Shown here: piece by piece, positions 39,819-48,955 of the stretch
Layout of the letters: the number at the start of each line of letters is the position of its first letter
Numbering within the stretch: position 1 is the stretch's first letter
NCBI RefSeq assembly: GCF_031157375.1
Contig: NZ_JAVIFV010000001.1
Coordinates: forward strand, 248,001-312,000
Length of the DNA stretch: 64,000 nucleotides
Direction: 5' to 3'
Source: Sphingosinicella sp. LHD-64
GTDB lineage: Bacteria > Pseudomonadota > Alphaproteobacteria > Sphingomonadales > Sphingomonadaceae
Made by a program: the position numbers and the translations under genes
The notes under the pieces: generated by a model
Databases searched by the model: none
What the model was told of the DNA's origin: nothing
Seen by the model: only the letters and a program-made list of their open reading frames with translations

Positions 39819-40880
39819 ATGACGCACCAGACCGACGACGTCCGCATCGACGAGATCAAGGAGCTCTCGCCCCCCGCCCACCTGCTGCGCGAATTCGCGA
39901 TCAGCGGCGAGATCAGCGACACGGTCTATGCGGCGCGCCAGGCGATCCACCGCATCCTGCACGGGCAGGAGGAGCGGCTGCTGGTCGTGGTCGGGCCCTG
40001 CTCCATCCATGATCCGGCCGCTGCGCTCGACTATGCGGTCCGGCTGGCGGAGCAGCGTCAGCGGCTCGGGGACCGACTCGAAATCGTGATGCGGGTCTAT
40101 TTCGAGAAGCCGCGCACGACGGTCGGCTGGAAGGGCCTGATCAACGATCCGGACCTCGACGGCAGCTTCAACATCAACAAGGGCGTGCGCGTCGCGCGTG
40201 AGCTGCTGCTCGACATCAACCGGATCGGCCTGCCGGCGGGCACCGAGTTCCTCGACATGATCACGCCGCAGTACATCGCCGATCTTGTCGCCTGGGGCGC
40301 GATCGGGGCGCGCACGACCGAGTCGCAGACCCACCGCGAGCTTGCCTCGGGCCTCTCCTGCCCGGTCGGGTTCAAGAACGGCACCGACGGCAATCTCAAG
40401 ATCGCGCTCGATGCGGTGACGGCCGCGTCGCAGCCGCACCATTTCCTGTCGGTGACCAAGGGCGGCCATTCGGCGATCGTGGCGACGAAGGGCAATGACG
40501 ACTGCCACATCATCCTGCGCGGCGGGAAGGAGCCCAATTACGATCATGCCAGCATCGAGGCGGCCGCCCGCGAGGCGGCGAAGGCCGGTTGCGATCGCCG
40601 GATCATGGTCGATGCGAGCCACGGCAACAGCCGCAAGAAGCCGGAGAACCAGCGGCTGGTGGTCGCCGACGTCGCCGGGCAGATCAAGGCCGGCGAGCGG
40701 CGGATCTTCGGGATGATGATCGAGAGCCACCTCATCGGCGGGCGGCAGGAGCTCGTGCCGGGCCAGTCGTTGACCTACGGCCAGAGCGTGACCGACGGCT
40801 GCATCGGCTGGGACGAGACGGTCGAGCTGCTCGACGTGCTGGCCGATGCGGTGGGCGAACGGACGGCGCTGGCGGCCTGA
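39819..40880 (+). CDS. aroG: 3-deoxy-7-phosphoheptulonate (DAHP) synthase
   Basis: First enzyme of the shikimate pathway, condensing phosphoenolpyruvate and erythrose 4-phosphate. The 353 residues are of the AroG/F/H type: VVVGPCSIHDP, the EKPRTTVGWKGLINDP substrate loop, GARTTESQTHRELASGLSCP, and DASHGNSRKKPENQ. The start at 39819 (MTHQTDDVRIDE) is taken as homologues begin near it; the longer frame upstream belongs to leader RNA. Enzymes of this class are usually feedback-inhibited by an aromatic amino acid, and the leader adds transcriptional control. Confidence 0.97.
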   Translation: MTHQTDDVRIDEIKELSPPAHLLREFAISGEISDTVYAARQAIHRILHGQEERLLVVVGPCSIHDPAAALDYAVRLAEQRQRLGDRLEIVMRVYFEKPRTTVGWKGLINDPDLDGSFNINKGVRVARELLLDINRIGLPAGTEFLDMITPQYIADLVAWGAIGARTTESQTHRELASGLSCPVGFKNGTDGNLKIALDAVTAASQPHHFLSVTKGGHSAIVATKGNDDCHIILRGGKEPNYDHASIEAAAREAAKAGCDRRIMVDASHGNSRKKPENQRLVVADVAGQIKAGERRIFGMMIESHLIGGRQELVPGQSLTYGQSVTDGCIGWDETVELLDVLADAVGERTALAA

Positions 40881-40886
40881 GGCGTC

Positions 40887-41297
40887 CTATTTCGGCGCCG
40901 ACTGGCGACGGACGCTGAGCGAGGCACCGTCGATCGTCAGGGTCAGGCCATCGGGGTCGCCACCCTCGTCGATGAGGAAGACATGATCGCCATTTGCCTG
41001 GACGATCGCACTCATCGCCCGTTCGATCGGGATCCGTACCGTTGGAATCCGCGCATAGTCGGAGCTTACTTCAACGAGATTGGCGCCGACACGGGTGACG
41101 GTAATCGTTACGCCCGACCGCGACGATCCGCGCGCATCGGAGATCACGTCGCCATAATAGGTGCCCGCGACTCGATCCGCGATGTCCTGCCCGTCCGGCC
41201 GGCTCGCCTGTGTGCCGGATGCAATGGCGGGCATCGGGGCGGCGACCGAAGCTGCGGAGATCACAAGCAGGGCTGCGTGAAGTGCGATTCGCTCCAT
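40887..41297 (-). CDS. Small exported protein of unknown function
   Basis: A 136-residue protein with a signal peptide (MERIALHAALLVISAASVAA, cleavage likely after PAIASG). The mature part contains GTYYGDVISDARGSSRSGVT, then beta-rich segments with conserved-looking YARIPTVRIPIERAM and a FLIDEGGDPDGLTLTIDG end. No family is recognised; the pattern suggests a small periplasmic beta-sandwich. The start at 41297 is supported by GGAGGGGCGG. It is convergent with aroG and follows the MATE gene. Confidence 0.65.
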   Translation of the reverse strand: MERIALHAALLVISAASVAAPMPAIASGTQASRPDGQDIADRVAGTYYGDVISDARGSSRSGVTITVTRVGANLVEVSSDYARIPTVRIPIERAMSAIVQANGDHVFLIDEGGDPDGLTLTIDGASLSVRRQSAPK

Positions 41298-41366
41298 CCG
41301 CCCCTCCAGAAAAACAGGACGCGACGGGCTTGTCGTAGCCGGTCCGCCGCTGAGGAGCAACGTGAG

Positions 41367-42842
41367 CTAGCCCGAAGGATTGAGCCGTCCGCCCGGCTCC
41401 GCGACGGCCTGTGCCTCCTCTTCCAGCTCGGTGACAGGCGGCGGGGCCATCATCCGGCTCTCCCGCCAGCCGCCGTGCAGATAGAAGGCGATCGCCATCG
41501 CCATATTGGCGAGCGCACTGACCGGAAAGCTGAGCCACAGCGCGTCCGCCCCGAGCCATGGATAGGCACCGACGGCGAAGCCGAGGCGGATCGGAAACAG
41601 GCCGATGGCGAAGATGATCAGCGGGCCCAGCACCGCGCCATTGGCGCGCACCGTGCCGAAGAGGATCATGGTCACGCCGAACAGCAGGAAGCTCCACGTG
41701 ACGAGGAGCTGGATATGCCGGGCGATCGGCAGCGCCGGGCTCTCGCCGCCGAGGAACAGGGCGAGCGCCGGCCGATCGGCCACCGCGAGCACGACCACCA
41801 GCGATCCGGTAATGGCAAGGTTATAGAGGATGCCGGCACGCGTGACCTTGCCCACCCGATCCCATCGCCCGGCACCGATATTCTGGGCCACCATGGCGCT
41901 GACCGCGGCGGCCAGCGCCATGGCGGGCATCTGGATATAGGCCCACAGCTGCAGGACCACGCCGAAGGCGGCGGTGGTGTGAACGCCTTCGCGGTTGACG
42001 AGGCCGAGGGCGGCGAGCGCGGAGGCGGAGACCACGATCATCTGCAGGCCCATCGGCACGCCCTTGCGCACGACGATGCCGAGCAACGCCCGATCGGGCC
42101 AGAGAAGGCGCAGCTCCGCCCCGCGCAACCGGATCGGCAGGTCGCGGCGATAGATGAACACGATCAGGCCGATCAGGGCGACGTAATTGGCGACGACCGT
42201 CGCCATCGCCGATCCGGCGATGCCCATTGCCGGCACCGGGCCGAGCCCGAGGATGAAGACGGGGTTGAGGCCGCTGTCGAGCACCACGGCGACGATCATG
42301 AACCAGAGCGGGGTCATCGCATCCCCGGCCCCGCGCAGGCTCATGACGAGCAAGGTCGCGAGCAGGATCGGCGGCATGGCGATGAAGATGACGCGCAGAT
42401 AGGCGAGCGCGAGCGGCACCGCGTCGGGCGGCGTGGCGAGAATGCGCAGCAGGTCCGGCGCGAAGATCCAGCCGAGCAGGCCGATCGCGGCGGCCACAGG
42501 CACGAAGGCGCCGATCACGGTGCCGGTCACCCGCCGCACTTCGGCGAGATCGTGGCGGCCGAACGCCTGGCCGATCAGCACCGTGGCCGCCATGCCGAAG
42601 CCGAAGACGAAGGCCATCAGCAGGAACATCGTCATGTTGGCGTTGGACGTCGCCGCCAGCGCGTCCTCGCCGAGGAAGCGCCCGACCCAGATCGCGTTGA
42701 TCGACCCGTTCAGCGACTGGAGAACCGAGGAGATGAGCGTCGGGACGGCAAAAGCGAGCAGCACCGGGCCGATCGGGCCGGTGGTGAGGTCGCGCTGGCC
42801 TGGCCTGCTTGCCGTCGGTGCTGACGTCCGTTCGTCTCCCAT
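41367..42842 (-). CDS. MATE family efflux transporter
   Basis: A 491-residue multidrug and toxic compound extrusion transporter in the inner membrane. Two six-helix halves are visible; family blocks include TLISSVLQSLNGSINAIWVG at the N-terminus and IGQAFGRHDLAEVRR after helix 2, with the equivalent QNIGAGRWDRVGKVTRAG in the second half. It follows valS by 18 bases on the same strand and may be co-transcribed. Exported substrates cannot be deduced. Confidence 0.93.
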   Translation of the reverse strand: MGDERTSAPTASRPGQRDLTTGPIGPVLLAFAVPTLISSVLQSLNGSINAIWVGRFLGEDALAATSNANMTMFLLMAFVFGFGMAATVLIGQAFGRHDLAEVRRVTGTVIGAFVPVAAAIGLLGWIFAPDLLRILATPPDAVPLALAYLRVIFIAMPPILLATLLVMSLRGAGDAMTPLWFMIVAVVLDSGLNPVFILGLGPVPAMGIAGSAMATVVANYVALIGLIVFIYRRDLPIRLRGAELRLLWPDRALLGIVVRKGVPMGLQMIVVSASALAALGLVNREGVHTTAAFGVVLQLWAYIQMPAMALAAAVSAMVAQNIGAGRWDRVGKVTRAGILYNLAITGSLVVVLAVADRPALALFLGGESPALPIARHIQLLVTWSFLLFGVTMILFGTVRANGAVLGPLIIFAIGLFPIRLGFAVGAYPWLGADALWLSFPVSALANMAMAIAFYLHGGWRESRMMAPPPVTELEEEAQAVAEPGGRLNPSG

Positions 42843-42860
42843 CCGGCCCCCTGCCGCCGT

Positions 42861-45794
42861 CTAGCTCAGCCGCGCGAGCGCCGCCCGGTATTTTTCCGCG
42901 TCGGACGACTTCTCCGCATGGTCGGCCCGCGCCTTCTCCACCGCCTCCGGCTTGGCGCGCTCGACGAAGCTCGGATTGTCGAGGCGCCCGGCGAGCGAGT
43001 CGCGCTCCTTCTCGGCGGCTTCGGCGGCTTTGGCGAGACGGGTCTTCTCCGCCGCGATGTCGATCACGCCTTCGAGCGGCAGGATGAAGGTCGCCTCGTC
43101 GACGATGATCTGCGCCGCCCCGCCCGCAGGTTCGCTGCCGGCGATCGCCTCGATCCGGGCGAGGCGCTGGATCGCGGCGGCGTGACGTTCGATCCGGGCC
43201 GACGTGCCCGGCGCCGCACCGCGGACGTGCAGCGGCAGCTTCGCGCCGGGTGGCACGTTGAGCTCGGAGCGCGCGGTGCGGATGCCGCTGACGAGGCGGA
43301 TCAGCCAGTCGATCTCCAGGCCCGCCTCGGGATCGAGCGCGCGGGCGTCCGGCATCGGCCATTTGGCGAGGATCAGCGGATAGGGCCGCTCACCAATCGC
43401 GCCCCACAGCTCCTCGGTCACGAAGGGCATGAACGGGTGGAGCATGACGAGAATCTGGTCGAGCACCCAGGCGGCGACTTCGCGGGTTTCGGCGGCATCG
43501 TTTCCCTCCCCTTGATCCCCTCCCGTAAGCGGGAGGGGAGAGAGAACGGGCTTGATCAGCTCCAGATACCAGTCGCAGAAGGTGCCCCAGGTGAACTGGT
43601 AGACCGCGTTGGCGCTCTCGTCGAAGCGGAGTTCCGCGAGGGCGAGGTCGAGGGCCTGGACGGTCTTCACCGTCTCGCCGATGATCCACGTGTTGACCGG
43701 CAGGGTCGCCTGCGGCGGCTCGATCGTCTTCGACGCGCCGATGCCGTTCGCCTGGCAGAAACGGGCGGCGTTCCAGAGCTTGGTGGCGAAGTTGCGATAA
43801 CCCTCGACGCGCTTCTCATCGAGCTTGATGTCGCGGCCCTGGCTTTCCATCGCGGCCAGCGTGAAGCGCAGCGCGTCGGCGCCATAGGTGTCGATGAGGC
43901 CCAGCGGATCGACCGTGTTGCCCTTCGACTTGGACATCTTCTGGCCCTTGGCGTCGCGGACCAGGCCGTGGAGATACAATGTCTTCCACGGTCTCTCTCC
44001 CATGAACTCGAAGCCCTGCATCGCCATGCGGGCGTCCCAGAAGAAGATGATGTCGAAGCCCGAGACGAGCACATCGTTGGGATAGTGGCGAGCCAGTTCG
44101 CTCCCCGGCTTCGCGACCCACTTTGCCCCCTCTCCCCCGGGGGGAGAGGGTTGGGGTGAGGGGGTTCGGCCTTCGAGGGAACGTTCAGACGTGGGAGCCC
44201 CCTCACCCTGCCCTCTCCCCCCAGGGGAGAGGGTTGGTTCCGCGTTGTCCGGCCAGCCCAGGGTCGCAAACGGCCAGAGGGCGGAGGAGAACCAGGTGTC
44301 GAGGACGTCGGGATCGCGCCAAAGGTGGACGGTGTCCCCACCCTTCAGAAAGCCATCAAAGGCTGCGTCTCGCGAGTCAGCAATGCTCACTTGATGCTTC
44401 GAACCATAATATTCGCGAGCCAGAAGCAGCGCCTCAGCTTCGGTTTCGGCGACAAAGGTCTTTTGCGCCGGTGCGAAGTCCTGCTTGAAGGTCTGGTCGC
44501 CACGCTCGCCGAGCACCGGCCCATACCACGCCGGAATCCGGTGCCCCCACCAGAGCTGGCGCGAGACGCACCAGGGCTGGATGTTCTCCAGCCAGTTGAA
44601 CCAGGTCTTCTCCCAGGTCTTGGGGACGATCCTGATGTCGCCGGAGCGGACCGCTTCGATCGGCTTCTTCGCCAGCGTTTCGGCGTCGACATACCATTGG
44701 TCGGTCAGCCAGGGCTCGATCACCGCGCCGGAGCGGTCGCCGAACGGCGTCGCGACCGTCCGGTCCTCGACCTGCTCCAAAAGGCCCGCTTCCTCGATGA
44801 GTGCGACGACGCGCTTGCGGGCGTCGAAGCGGTCGAGGCCGAGCAGGTCGTCGGGGATCAGGCCGTCGGCGGTCTGGATCACCTTCGCATCGCCGTCGAG
44901 CATGTTGAGCATGTCGGCGGGCTTGATGCCGGCGCGGCGGCCGACCTCGAAGTCGTTGAAATCGTGGCCCGGCGTGATCTTGACCGCACCCGACCCCAGT
45001 TCCGGATCGGCATGCTCGTCGGTGATGATCGGCACGAGGCGCCCGGTGACCGGCAGGCGGACGTTCTTTCCCACCAGCGCCTTGTAGCGCTCGTCCTCCG
45101 GATTCACCGCGACGGCCATGTCGGCGAGCATCGTCTCGGGCCGGGTGGTGGCGACCGAGATATGGCCGGAGCCGTCCTCCAGCGGATATCTGAAGTGCCA
45201 GAACTTGCCCTGGACATCCCGCGTCTCGACCTCGAGGTCGGAGATCGCGGTCTTGAGGCCGGGATCCCAGTTCACCAGCCTTTTGTCGCGGTAGAGCAAT
45301 TTGCGCTCGTAGAGATCGACGAACACCTTGAGGACGGCCTTCGAGAAGCCCTCGTCCATGGTGAAGCGCTCATTGCGCCAGTCGCAGGACGCGCCGAGCC
45401 GGCGGAGCTGGCGGGTGATCTGGCCGCCGCTCTCCGCCTTCCATTCCCACACCTTGGCGACGAATTCGTCGCGGCTGTAGTTGGTGCGCTTGTCCTGCCG
45501 CTCCTCCATCTGCCGCTCGACCACCATCTGGGTGGCGATGCCGGCATGGTCCATGCCGACCACCCAGAGCGCGTCCTTCCCTTGCATGCGGGCATGACGG
45601 ATCAGGATGTCCTGCAGCGTGTTGTCGAGCGCGTGGCCGATGTGGAGCGACCCCGTCACGTTGGGCGGCGGGATGACGATGGTGTAGGGCTCGGCCTCGT
45701 TGCGCTCGGCGCGGAACAGGCCGTTCTCCTCCCAATGCGCGTACCAGCGCGCCTCGATCGGACCGGGTTCGAAAGTCTTGGGCAGTTCGCTCAT
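42861..45794 (-). CDS. valS: Valyl-tRNA synthetase with two in-frame repeat insertions
   Basis: Charges tRNA-Val. HIGH signature at residues 51-54 (LHIGHAL), the CP1 editing domain, KMSKSKGN near residue 616, anticodon-binding helices and the C-terminal coiled coil are all present. The 977 residues exceed the roughly 880-950 of relatives. Two segments look foreign: about residues 519-556 (Pro/Gly/Ser-rich, with [12 protein letters not shown] and [11 protein letters not shown]), between LGWPDNA and [18 protein letters not shown], and about 750-764 ([13 protein letters not shown]), after LELIKPV. Both are encoded by palindromic repeats of intergenic type that keep the frame open. The gene should be essential, so both insertions are presumably tolerated. 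Confidence 0.96.
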   Translation of the reverse strand: MSELPKTFEPGPIEARWYAHWEENGLFRAERNEAEPYTIVIPPPNVTGSLHIGHALDNTLQDILIRHARMQGKDALWVVGMDHAGIATQMVVERQMEERQDKRTNYSRDEFVAKVWEWKAESGGQITRQLRRLGASCDWRNERFTMDEGFSKAVLKVFVDLYERKLLYRDKRLVNWDPGLKTAISDLEVETRDVQGKFWHFRYPLEDGSGHISVATTRPETMLADMAVAVNPEDERYKALVGKNVRLPVTGRLVPIITDEHADPELGSGAVKITPGHDFNDFEVGRRAGIKPADMLNMLDGDAKVIQTADGLIPDDLLGLDRFDARKRVVALIEEAGLLEQVEDRTVATPFGDRSGAVIEPWLTDQWYVDAETLAKKPIEAVRSGDIRIVPKTWEKTWFNWLENIQPWCVSRQLWWGHRIPAWYGPVLGERGDQTFKQDFAPAQKTFVAETEAEALLLAREYYGSKHQVSIADSRDAAFDGFLKGGDTVHLWRDPDVLDTWFSSALWPFATLGWPDNAEPTLSPGGRGQGEGAPTSERSLEGRTPSPQPSPPGGEGAKWVAKPGSELARHYPNDVLVSGFDIIFFWDARMAMQGFEFMGERPWKTLYLHGLVRDAKGQKMSKSKGNTVDPLGLIDTYGADALRFTLAAMESQGRDIKLDEKRVEGYRNFATKLWNAARFCQANGIGASKTIEPPQATLPVNTWIIGETVKTVQALDLALAELRFDESANAVYQFTWGTFCDWYLELIKPVLSPLPLTGGDQGEGNDAAETREVAAWVLDQILVMLHPFMPFVTEELWGAIGERPYPLILAKWPMPDARALDPEAGLEIDWLIRLVSGIRTARSELNVPPGAKLPLHVRGAAPGTSARIERHAAAIQRLARIEAIAGSEPAGGAAQIIVDEATFILPLEGVIDIAAEKTRLAKAAEAAEKERDSLAGRLDNPSFVERAKPEAVEKARADHAEKSSDAEKYRAALARLS
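43503..43545. repeat. Palindromic CCCCTCCC-type repeat inside valS
   Basis: CCCCTCCCG (43517-43525) and CGGGAGGGG (43530-43538) form a perfect 9-base stem with a TAAG loop; flanking CCCTCCCC and GAGAGAACGG bases belong to the same element type. It is translated on the minus strand as [13 protein letters not shown] within valS. The stem is the same class as the intergenic elements at 12273-12353 and 48407-48524. Confidence 0.8.
44128..44233. repeat. Long palindromic CCCTCTCCCC-type repeat inside valS
   Basis: Two arms of about 36 bases (44128-44164 and 44198-44233) are inverted copies separated by 33 bases. Each arm holds its own hairpin (CCCTCTCCCCC...GGGGAGAGGG) followed by TTGGGGTGAGGGGG or its complement. 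Such CCCTCACCC...CCCTCTCCCC elements are common between genes in many proteobacteria; here the element is in the coding frame of valS without any stop. Confidence 0.88.
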
Positions 45795-46294
45795 GCGTGG
45801 CGCTTAGACGAGAGGCGCACTCCGGAGCAATCACCGTCACGGCGGCGAGAGCCGGAGGCGGCCATCCACGTCGCCCCGGGGCCGGTTCGCAAGACATTTT
45901 TTCCGGCAGCCTTGCGGCGGAAGGCACGGAGAACAGCCGGGAATCCCGCACTCCGGCGGGGGCGAAGTTCGGGGATTCCGCAGAAAACAGGAAAATTCCG
46001 GCGTCTCCGTTTTGAGGTTCCTCGGAGAAGTCGTCGGAATCAGGGCATTTTGTTGGCGGCCCGCGCCGAGAATGTGGTTCGGGCCTTGTCCAGTTCTGGC
46101 CGCTTTTGTCCGCCGCCAGGTCGCTGACGGCCATATGCAGGCAGGCGCGGGGCGGCCGGACCGGGGGCTGGTGCGCAGGGGATGAGGAGAAAGGTCTCAT
46201 CCGGCCAGCGTTTCAGACGAAATCCTATTTGTCTCCAACAATCGCAGGGCTGCTCGTTCTGGTCCCGAGATCCCGGCCTTCGCCGGGATGACGG
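45795..46294. other. 500-base gene-free region upstream of valS
   Basis: No convincing ORF lies here on either strand. The sequence has GC-rich stretches resembling decayed repeats (GGGAATCCCGCACTCCGGCG near 45940) and a short half-palindrome abutting the S9 peptidase stop. It must hold the valS promoter near 45795, but I could not pick one with confidence. Confidence 0.5.
46270..46289. repeat. Short palindromic repeat next to the S9 peptidase stop
   Basis: ATCCCGGC and GCCGGGAT flank a CTTC loop, a half-element of the GGGATCCCGGC(CTTC)GCCGGGATGACG repeat type. It ends five bases before the stop codon of the S9 peptidase gene and may be its transcript end. Confidence 0.6.
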
Positions 46295-48370
46295 CTAGTT
46301 GGACGGCCTCAGATACTGGTCGAGCCAGCGATTCACCTCGCGATACCACTGGATCGAGTTTTGCGGCTTCAGGATCCAGTGATTCTCGTCCGGGAAGACG
46401 ACGAGGCGCGAGGGGGCGCCCCGGCGCTGGAGCGCGTTGAACAGGCCGAGCGACTGGCTGTACGGAATGCGGAAATCGCGCTCGCCATGGAGGACCAGCA
46501 TCGGGGTGCGGAAGTTCTGGACGAAGTTGACCGGGTTGTTGCGCTCGTAGTTCGCCGCGGCCTCGGGCTCGAAATAGGGGCCGCCGAACTCGTATTCGGT
46601 GAACCAGAGCTCTTCGGTCTCATAGGCCATGGCGCGCTGGTCGAAGACGCCGGAATGGCTGACCAGGCACTTGAAGCCGTCCGTCCAGTGGCCGGCGATC
46701 CAGTTGACCATGAAGCCGCCATAGGAGCCGCCGAGCGCGCAGGCGTTGGCGATGTCGAGCGCCGGATCCTGCTGTCCCGCGGCGGCGAGGCCCAGTCGCA
46801 GGTCTTCCAGCGGGCCGCCACCCCAGTCGCGGTTGATCGCGTCGGTGAAGGCCTGGCCGTAGCCGGTCGAGCCGTGGAAATCGACGGTGACCGCGGCATA
46901 GCCCGGCGCCGAGAAGAGCCGCGGGTTCCAGCGGTAGGACCAGGCATTGCCGAACGAGCTTTGCGGGCCGCCATGGATCAGGAAGGCGACAGGCAGGCGG
47001 GACTGCTGGCCGTCGGGGCGGACGATCTGGCCCCACACGGTGTCGCCGCGCGCGCCGCGGAAGCTGAACCGCTCGTAGCGGACCGGATCGAGCTCGGCGA
47101 GCAAGGCCGCGTTGACCGAGGTGATCGGCACATTCTCTCCGGCGGCGTTCATCCGGTAGAGATCGTCAGGACGCTCGATCGTGTTGAGGGTGAAGACTGC
47201 GCCGTCGCGAGTCGGGACGACATTGCCGACGGTGCCGGACTGGGTGAGCCGGGTGACGTTGCCGCTCCGGGCATCGACGCGGAACAGGGGTGTGTCGAGC
47301 GTGTCGCCGGCGGTGACGAGCAGGCTGCGCGAATCGGGCGCCCAGGCGATCGAGCCGACCGAGCGGTCCCAGCCTTGCGTCAGCACCCGGGTCCGGCCGG
47401 TGCGCAGGTCGCGCAGATGGATGACCAGCCGGTCCGCTTCATAGGTCGGCCGGGCCATCGCCGCATAAGCCAGCCAGCGGCCGTCCGGCGAGACGGCGGG
47501 CGTGGTGTCGGTCGCCTGATTGGCCTCGGTCAGGTTGGTCGGGGCGGCGCTGCCGTCGGCCGGGACAGAGTAGATGTCGAGATTGGTCGAGTTCGGCTCG
47601 GTGCGGCCGCCCAGACGCAGGGTGAAGTAGAGGGTGCGGCCGTCGGCGCTCCAGGCGATCTCCTCGGCGCCGCCGAACGGCTTGGACGGCGAGTCGCCGA
47701 CGAGGTTCGGCGCGAGGGGCGTGCCGGCGCCCTGCGGCCGGCCGTCGACCAGCGGCAGAGTGAAGATGCGCGAGCGGACGTTCGGTTCAACCCAGGTGTC
47801 CCAGTGGCGGACGAAGGTCTCGTCATAGACGCGGCCGCTCCCCTGCCCGCTCTGCGCGGCCGGGACATCGGCGCAGTTGAAATCGGTGCAGGCCATGTTG
47901 CGATCCGCCCAGATCGCGATCCGGTCGCCGGACGGCGCGAGGCTGAAGCCGGCGATGTCGGTCGCGAAGTCAGACACCCGCTCCGGCGTCCCGCCCGGCA
48001 GCTGGACCCGCCAGAGCTGCTCGGAGCCCGAAGCGCCGCTCAGATAGTAGAGCCAGCGGCCATCGGCGGAGAAGCGCGGGTCATGCTCGTTATGCTCGGC
48101 CGCCGATGCGATCTTGACCGGCTCGGCCTCCGCGGCGCTGAGATCGAGCAGCCAGAGGTCCAGCCGGCCCCGGTTCGCGGCGAGATCGGTCTCGCGCAGC
48201 TGGTAGACCACCCAGCGCCCGTCCGGCGACACGGTCGGCGCGCCGATCCGTCGCATCGAGGCGAGGTCGGTGGCGGTCATCGGGCGGGCGAGCGCGGCAG
48301 ACGCCGGGGCGAGAGCGAGCGCGGCAAGGCTCGCGGCGAGGAGCTTTCTCATGGAGCGTTGGCGTAGCAT
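46295..48370 (-). CDS. Exported S9 family (prolyl oligopeptidase-type) peptidase
   Basis: A 691-residue serine peptidase of family S9 (acylaminoacyl/dipeptidyl peptidase type). A signal peptide (LLAASLAALALAPASAALA) is followed by a beta-propeller of repeated blade motifs such as SPDGRWVVYQL, FSADGRWLYYLS and SPDGRWLAYAA, then an alpha/beta hydrolase domain with nucleophile GGSYGGF, acid HGERDFRIP and His DENHW. It should trim peptides in the periplasm. An alternative start at 48352 (MRKLLAAS) is equally possible; neither has a clear ribosome binding site. It lies between popZ and valS. Confidence 0.93.
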   Translation of the reverse strand: MLRQRSMRKLLAASLAALALAPASAALARPMTATDLASMRRIGAPTVSPDGRWVVYQLRETDLAANRGRLDLWLLDLSAAEAEPVKIASAAEHNEHDPRFSADGRWLYYLSGASGSEQLWRVQLPGGTPERVSDFATDIAGFSLAPSGDRIAIWADRNMACTDFNCADVPAAQSGQGSGRVYDETFVRHWDTWVEPNVRSRIFTLPLVDGRPQGAGTPLAPNLVGDSPSKPFGGAEEIAWSADGRTLYFTLRLGGRTEPNSTNLDIYSVPADGSAAPTNLTEANQATDTTPAVSPDGRWLAYAAMARPTYEADRLVIHLRDLRTGRTRVLTQGWDRSVGSIAWAPDSRSLLVTAGDTLDTPLFRVDARSGNVTRLTQSGTVGNVVPTRDGAVFTLNTIERPDDLYRMNAAGENVPITSVNAALLAELDPVRYERFSFRGARGDTVWGQIVRPDGQQSRLPVAFLIHGGPQSSFGNAWSYRWNPRLFSAPGYAAVTVDFHGSTGYGQAFTDAINRDWGGGPLEDLRLGLAAAGQQDPALDIANACALGGSYGGFMVNWIAGHWTDGFKCLVSHSGVFDQRAMAYETEELWFTEYEFGGPYFEPEAAANYERNNPVNFVQNFRTPMLVLHGERDFRIPYSQSLGLFNALQRRGAPSRLVVFPDENHWILKPQNSIQWYREVNRWLDQYLRPSN

Positions 48371-48406
48371 CGGCGAAACGACCCGGAAAGTCCCCCGCGC
48401 CTTATT

Positions 48407-48524
48407 CCCCTCCCTCTCAGGGAGGGGTTAAGGGTGGGTGCGAGCGCAGCGAGCTCTCGGGCGCAGGTGTGCCGAAAGCGCCTTCGGCGCTACCCACCCC
48501 CGGCCCCTCCCTTGCAGGGAGGGG
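48407..48524. repeat. Long palindromic CCCCTCCCT-type repeat between popZ and the S9 gene
   Basis: Two hairpins, CCCCTCCCT...AGGGAGGGG at 48407-48427 and 48504-48524, flank a palindromic interior with GGGTGGGT (48433) and its counterpart ACCCACCCC (48492). The element ends four bases before the popZ stop codon, filling most of the popZ-S9 gap, and is the largest free-standing member of this repeat class in the window. Confidence 0.75.
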
Positions 48525-48527
48525 AGA

Positions 48528-48938
48528 TTAGAGGCTGCGGCCGGTGATCCGGGCGATCTCGCGGGTGACGAGCTGCTCGACGATCTCGGGCAGGTGCTCG
48601 TCGAGCCAGTCCTTCAGCATCGGCCGGAGCATGTCGCGCACCACCGCCTCCAGGGCGCCAGCGTCGGCCGGTGCCTCGGTGCGCTGGCGGATCGCCGAGA
48701 GCGCGGCCAGCCGTTCGCGGCTTGCCGCGGCGACGTCGCTCGACATCAGCCCGCTTTCCTCGGTGACCGGATCGTCGAGCTCGAGCACGTCCTCTTCTTC
48801 CGGCGTCGGCGCCGGCTCGGCGGACGGCGCCCGGCGCGCGCGCGCGGCCGGCGCGGCGGCCGTGCCGTCCTGGGCGATGACGCGTTTGATGGAAGCGAGA
48901 ATTTCTTCCATCGAAGGATCCTGCGGAATGTCCCCCAT
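48528..48938 (-). CDS. popZ: Polar organizing protein PopZ-like (DUF2497)
   Basis: A 136-residue DUF2497/PopZ protein. The N-terminal helix DPSMEEILASIKRVIAQ is the partner-binding segment, followed by an acidic Pro/Glu-rich linker, and the C-terminal helices (VVRDMLRPMLKDWLDEHLPE, then IVEQLVTREIARI) drive oligomerisation. In Caulobacter, PopZ forms the polar matrix that holds ParB and recruits cell-cycle proteins, which fits the presence of CckA in this window. The start at 48938 gives MGDIPQDPSMEEIL as in relatives. It lies just after tolC, as in many alphaproteobacteria. Confidence 0.92.
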   Translation of the reverse strand: MGDIPQDPSMEEILASIKRVIAQDGTAAAPAARARRAPSAEPAPTPEEEDVLELDDPVTEESGLMSSDVAAASRERLAALSAIRQRTEAPADAGALEAVVRDMLRPMLKDWLDEHLPEIVEQLVTREIARITGRSL

Positions 48939-48955
48939 ATCGAGGGCCTTATTGC

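Noticed and set aside
44128-44233. valS insert considered as an intein
   Set aside because: Only about 36 residues, no splicing motifs, and the DNA is a palindromic repeat.
46106-46291. 61-codon plus-strand ORF in the gap upstream of valS
   Set aside because: No ribosome binding site, no domain, and it runs into repeat sequence.
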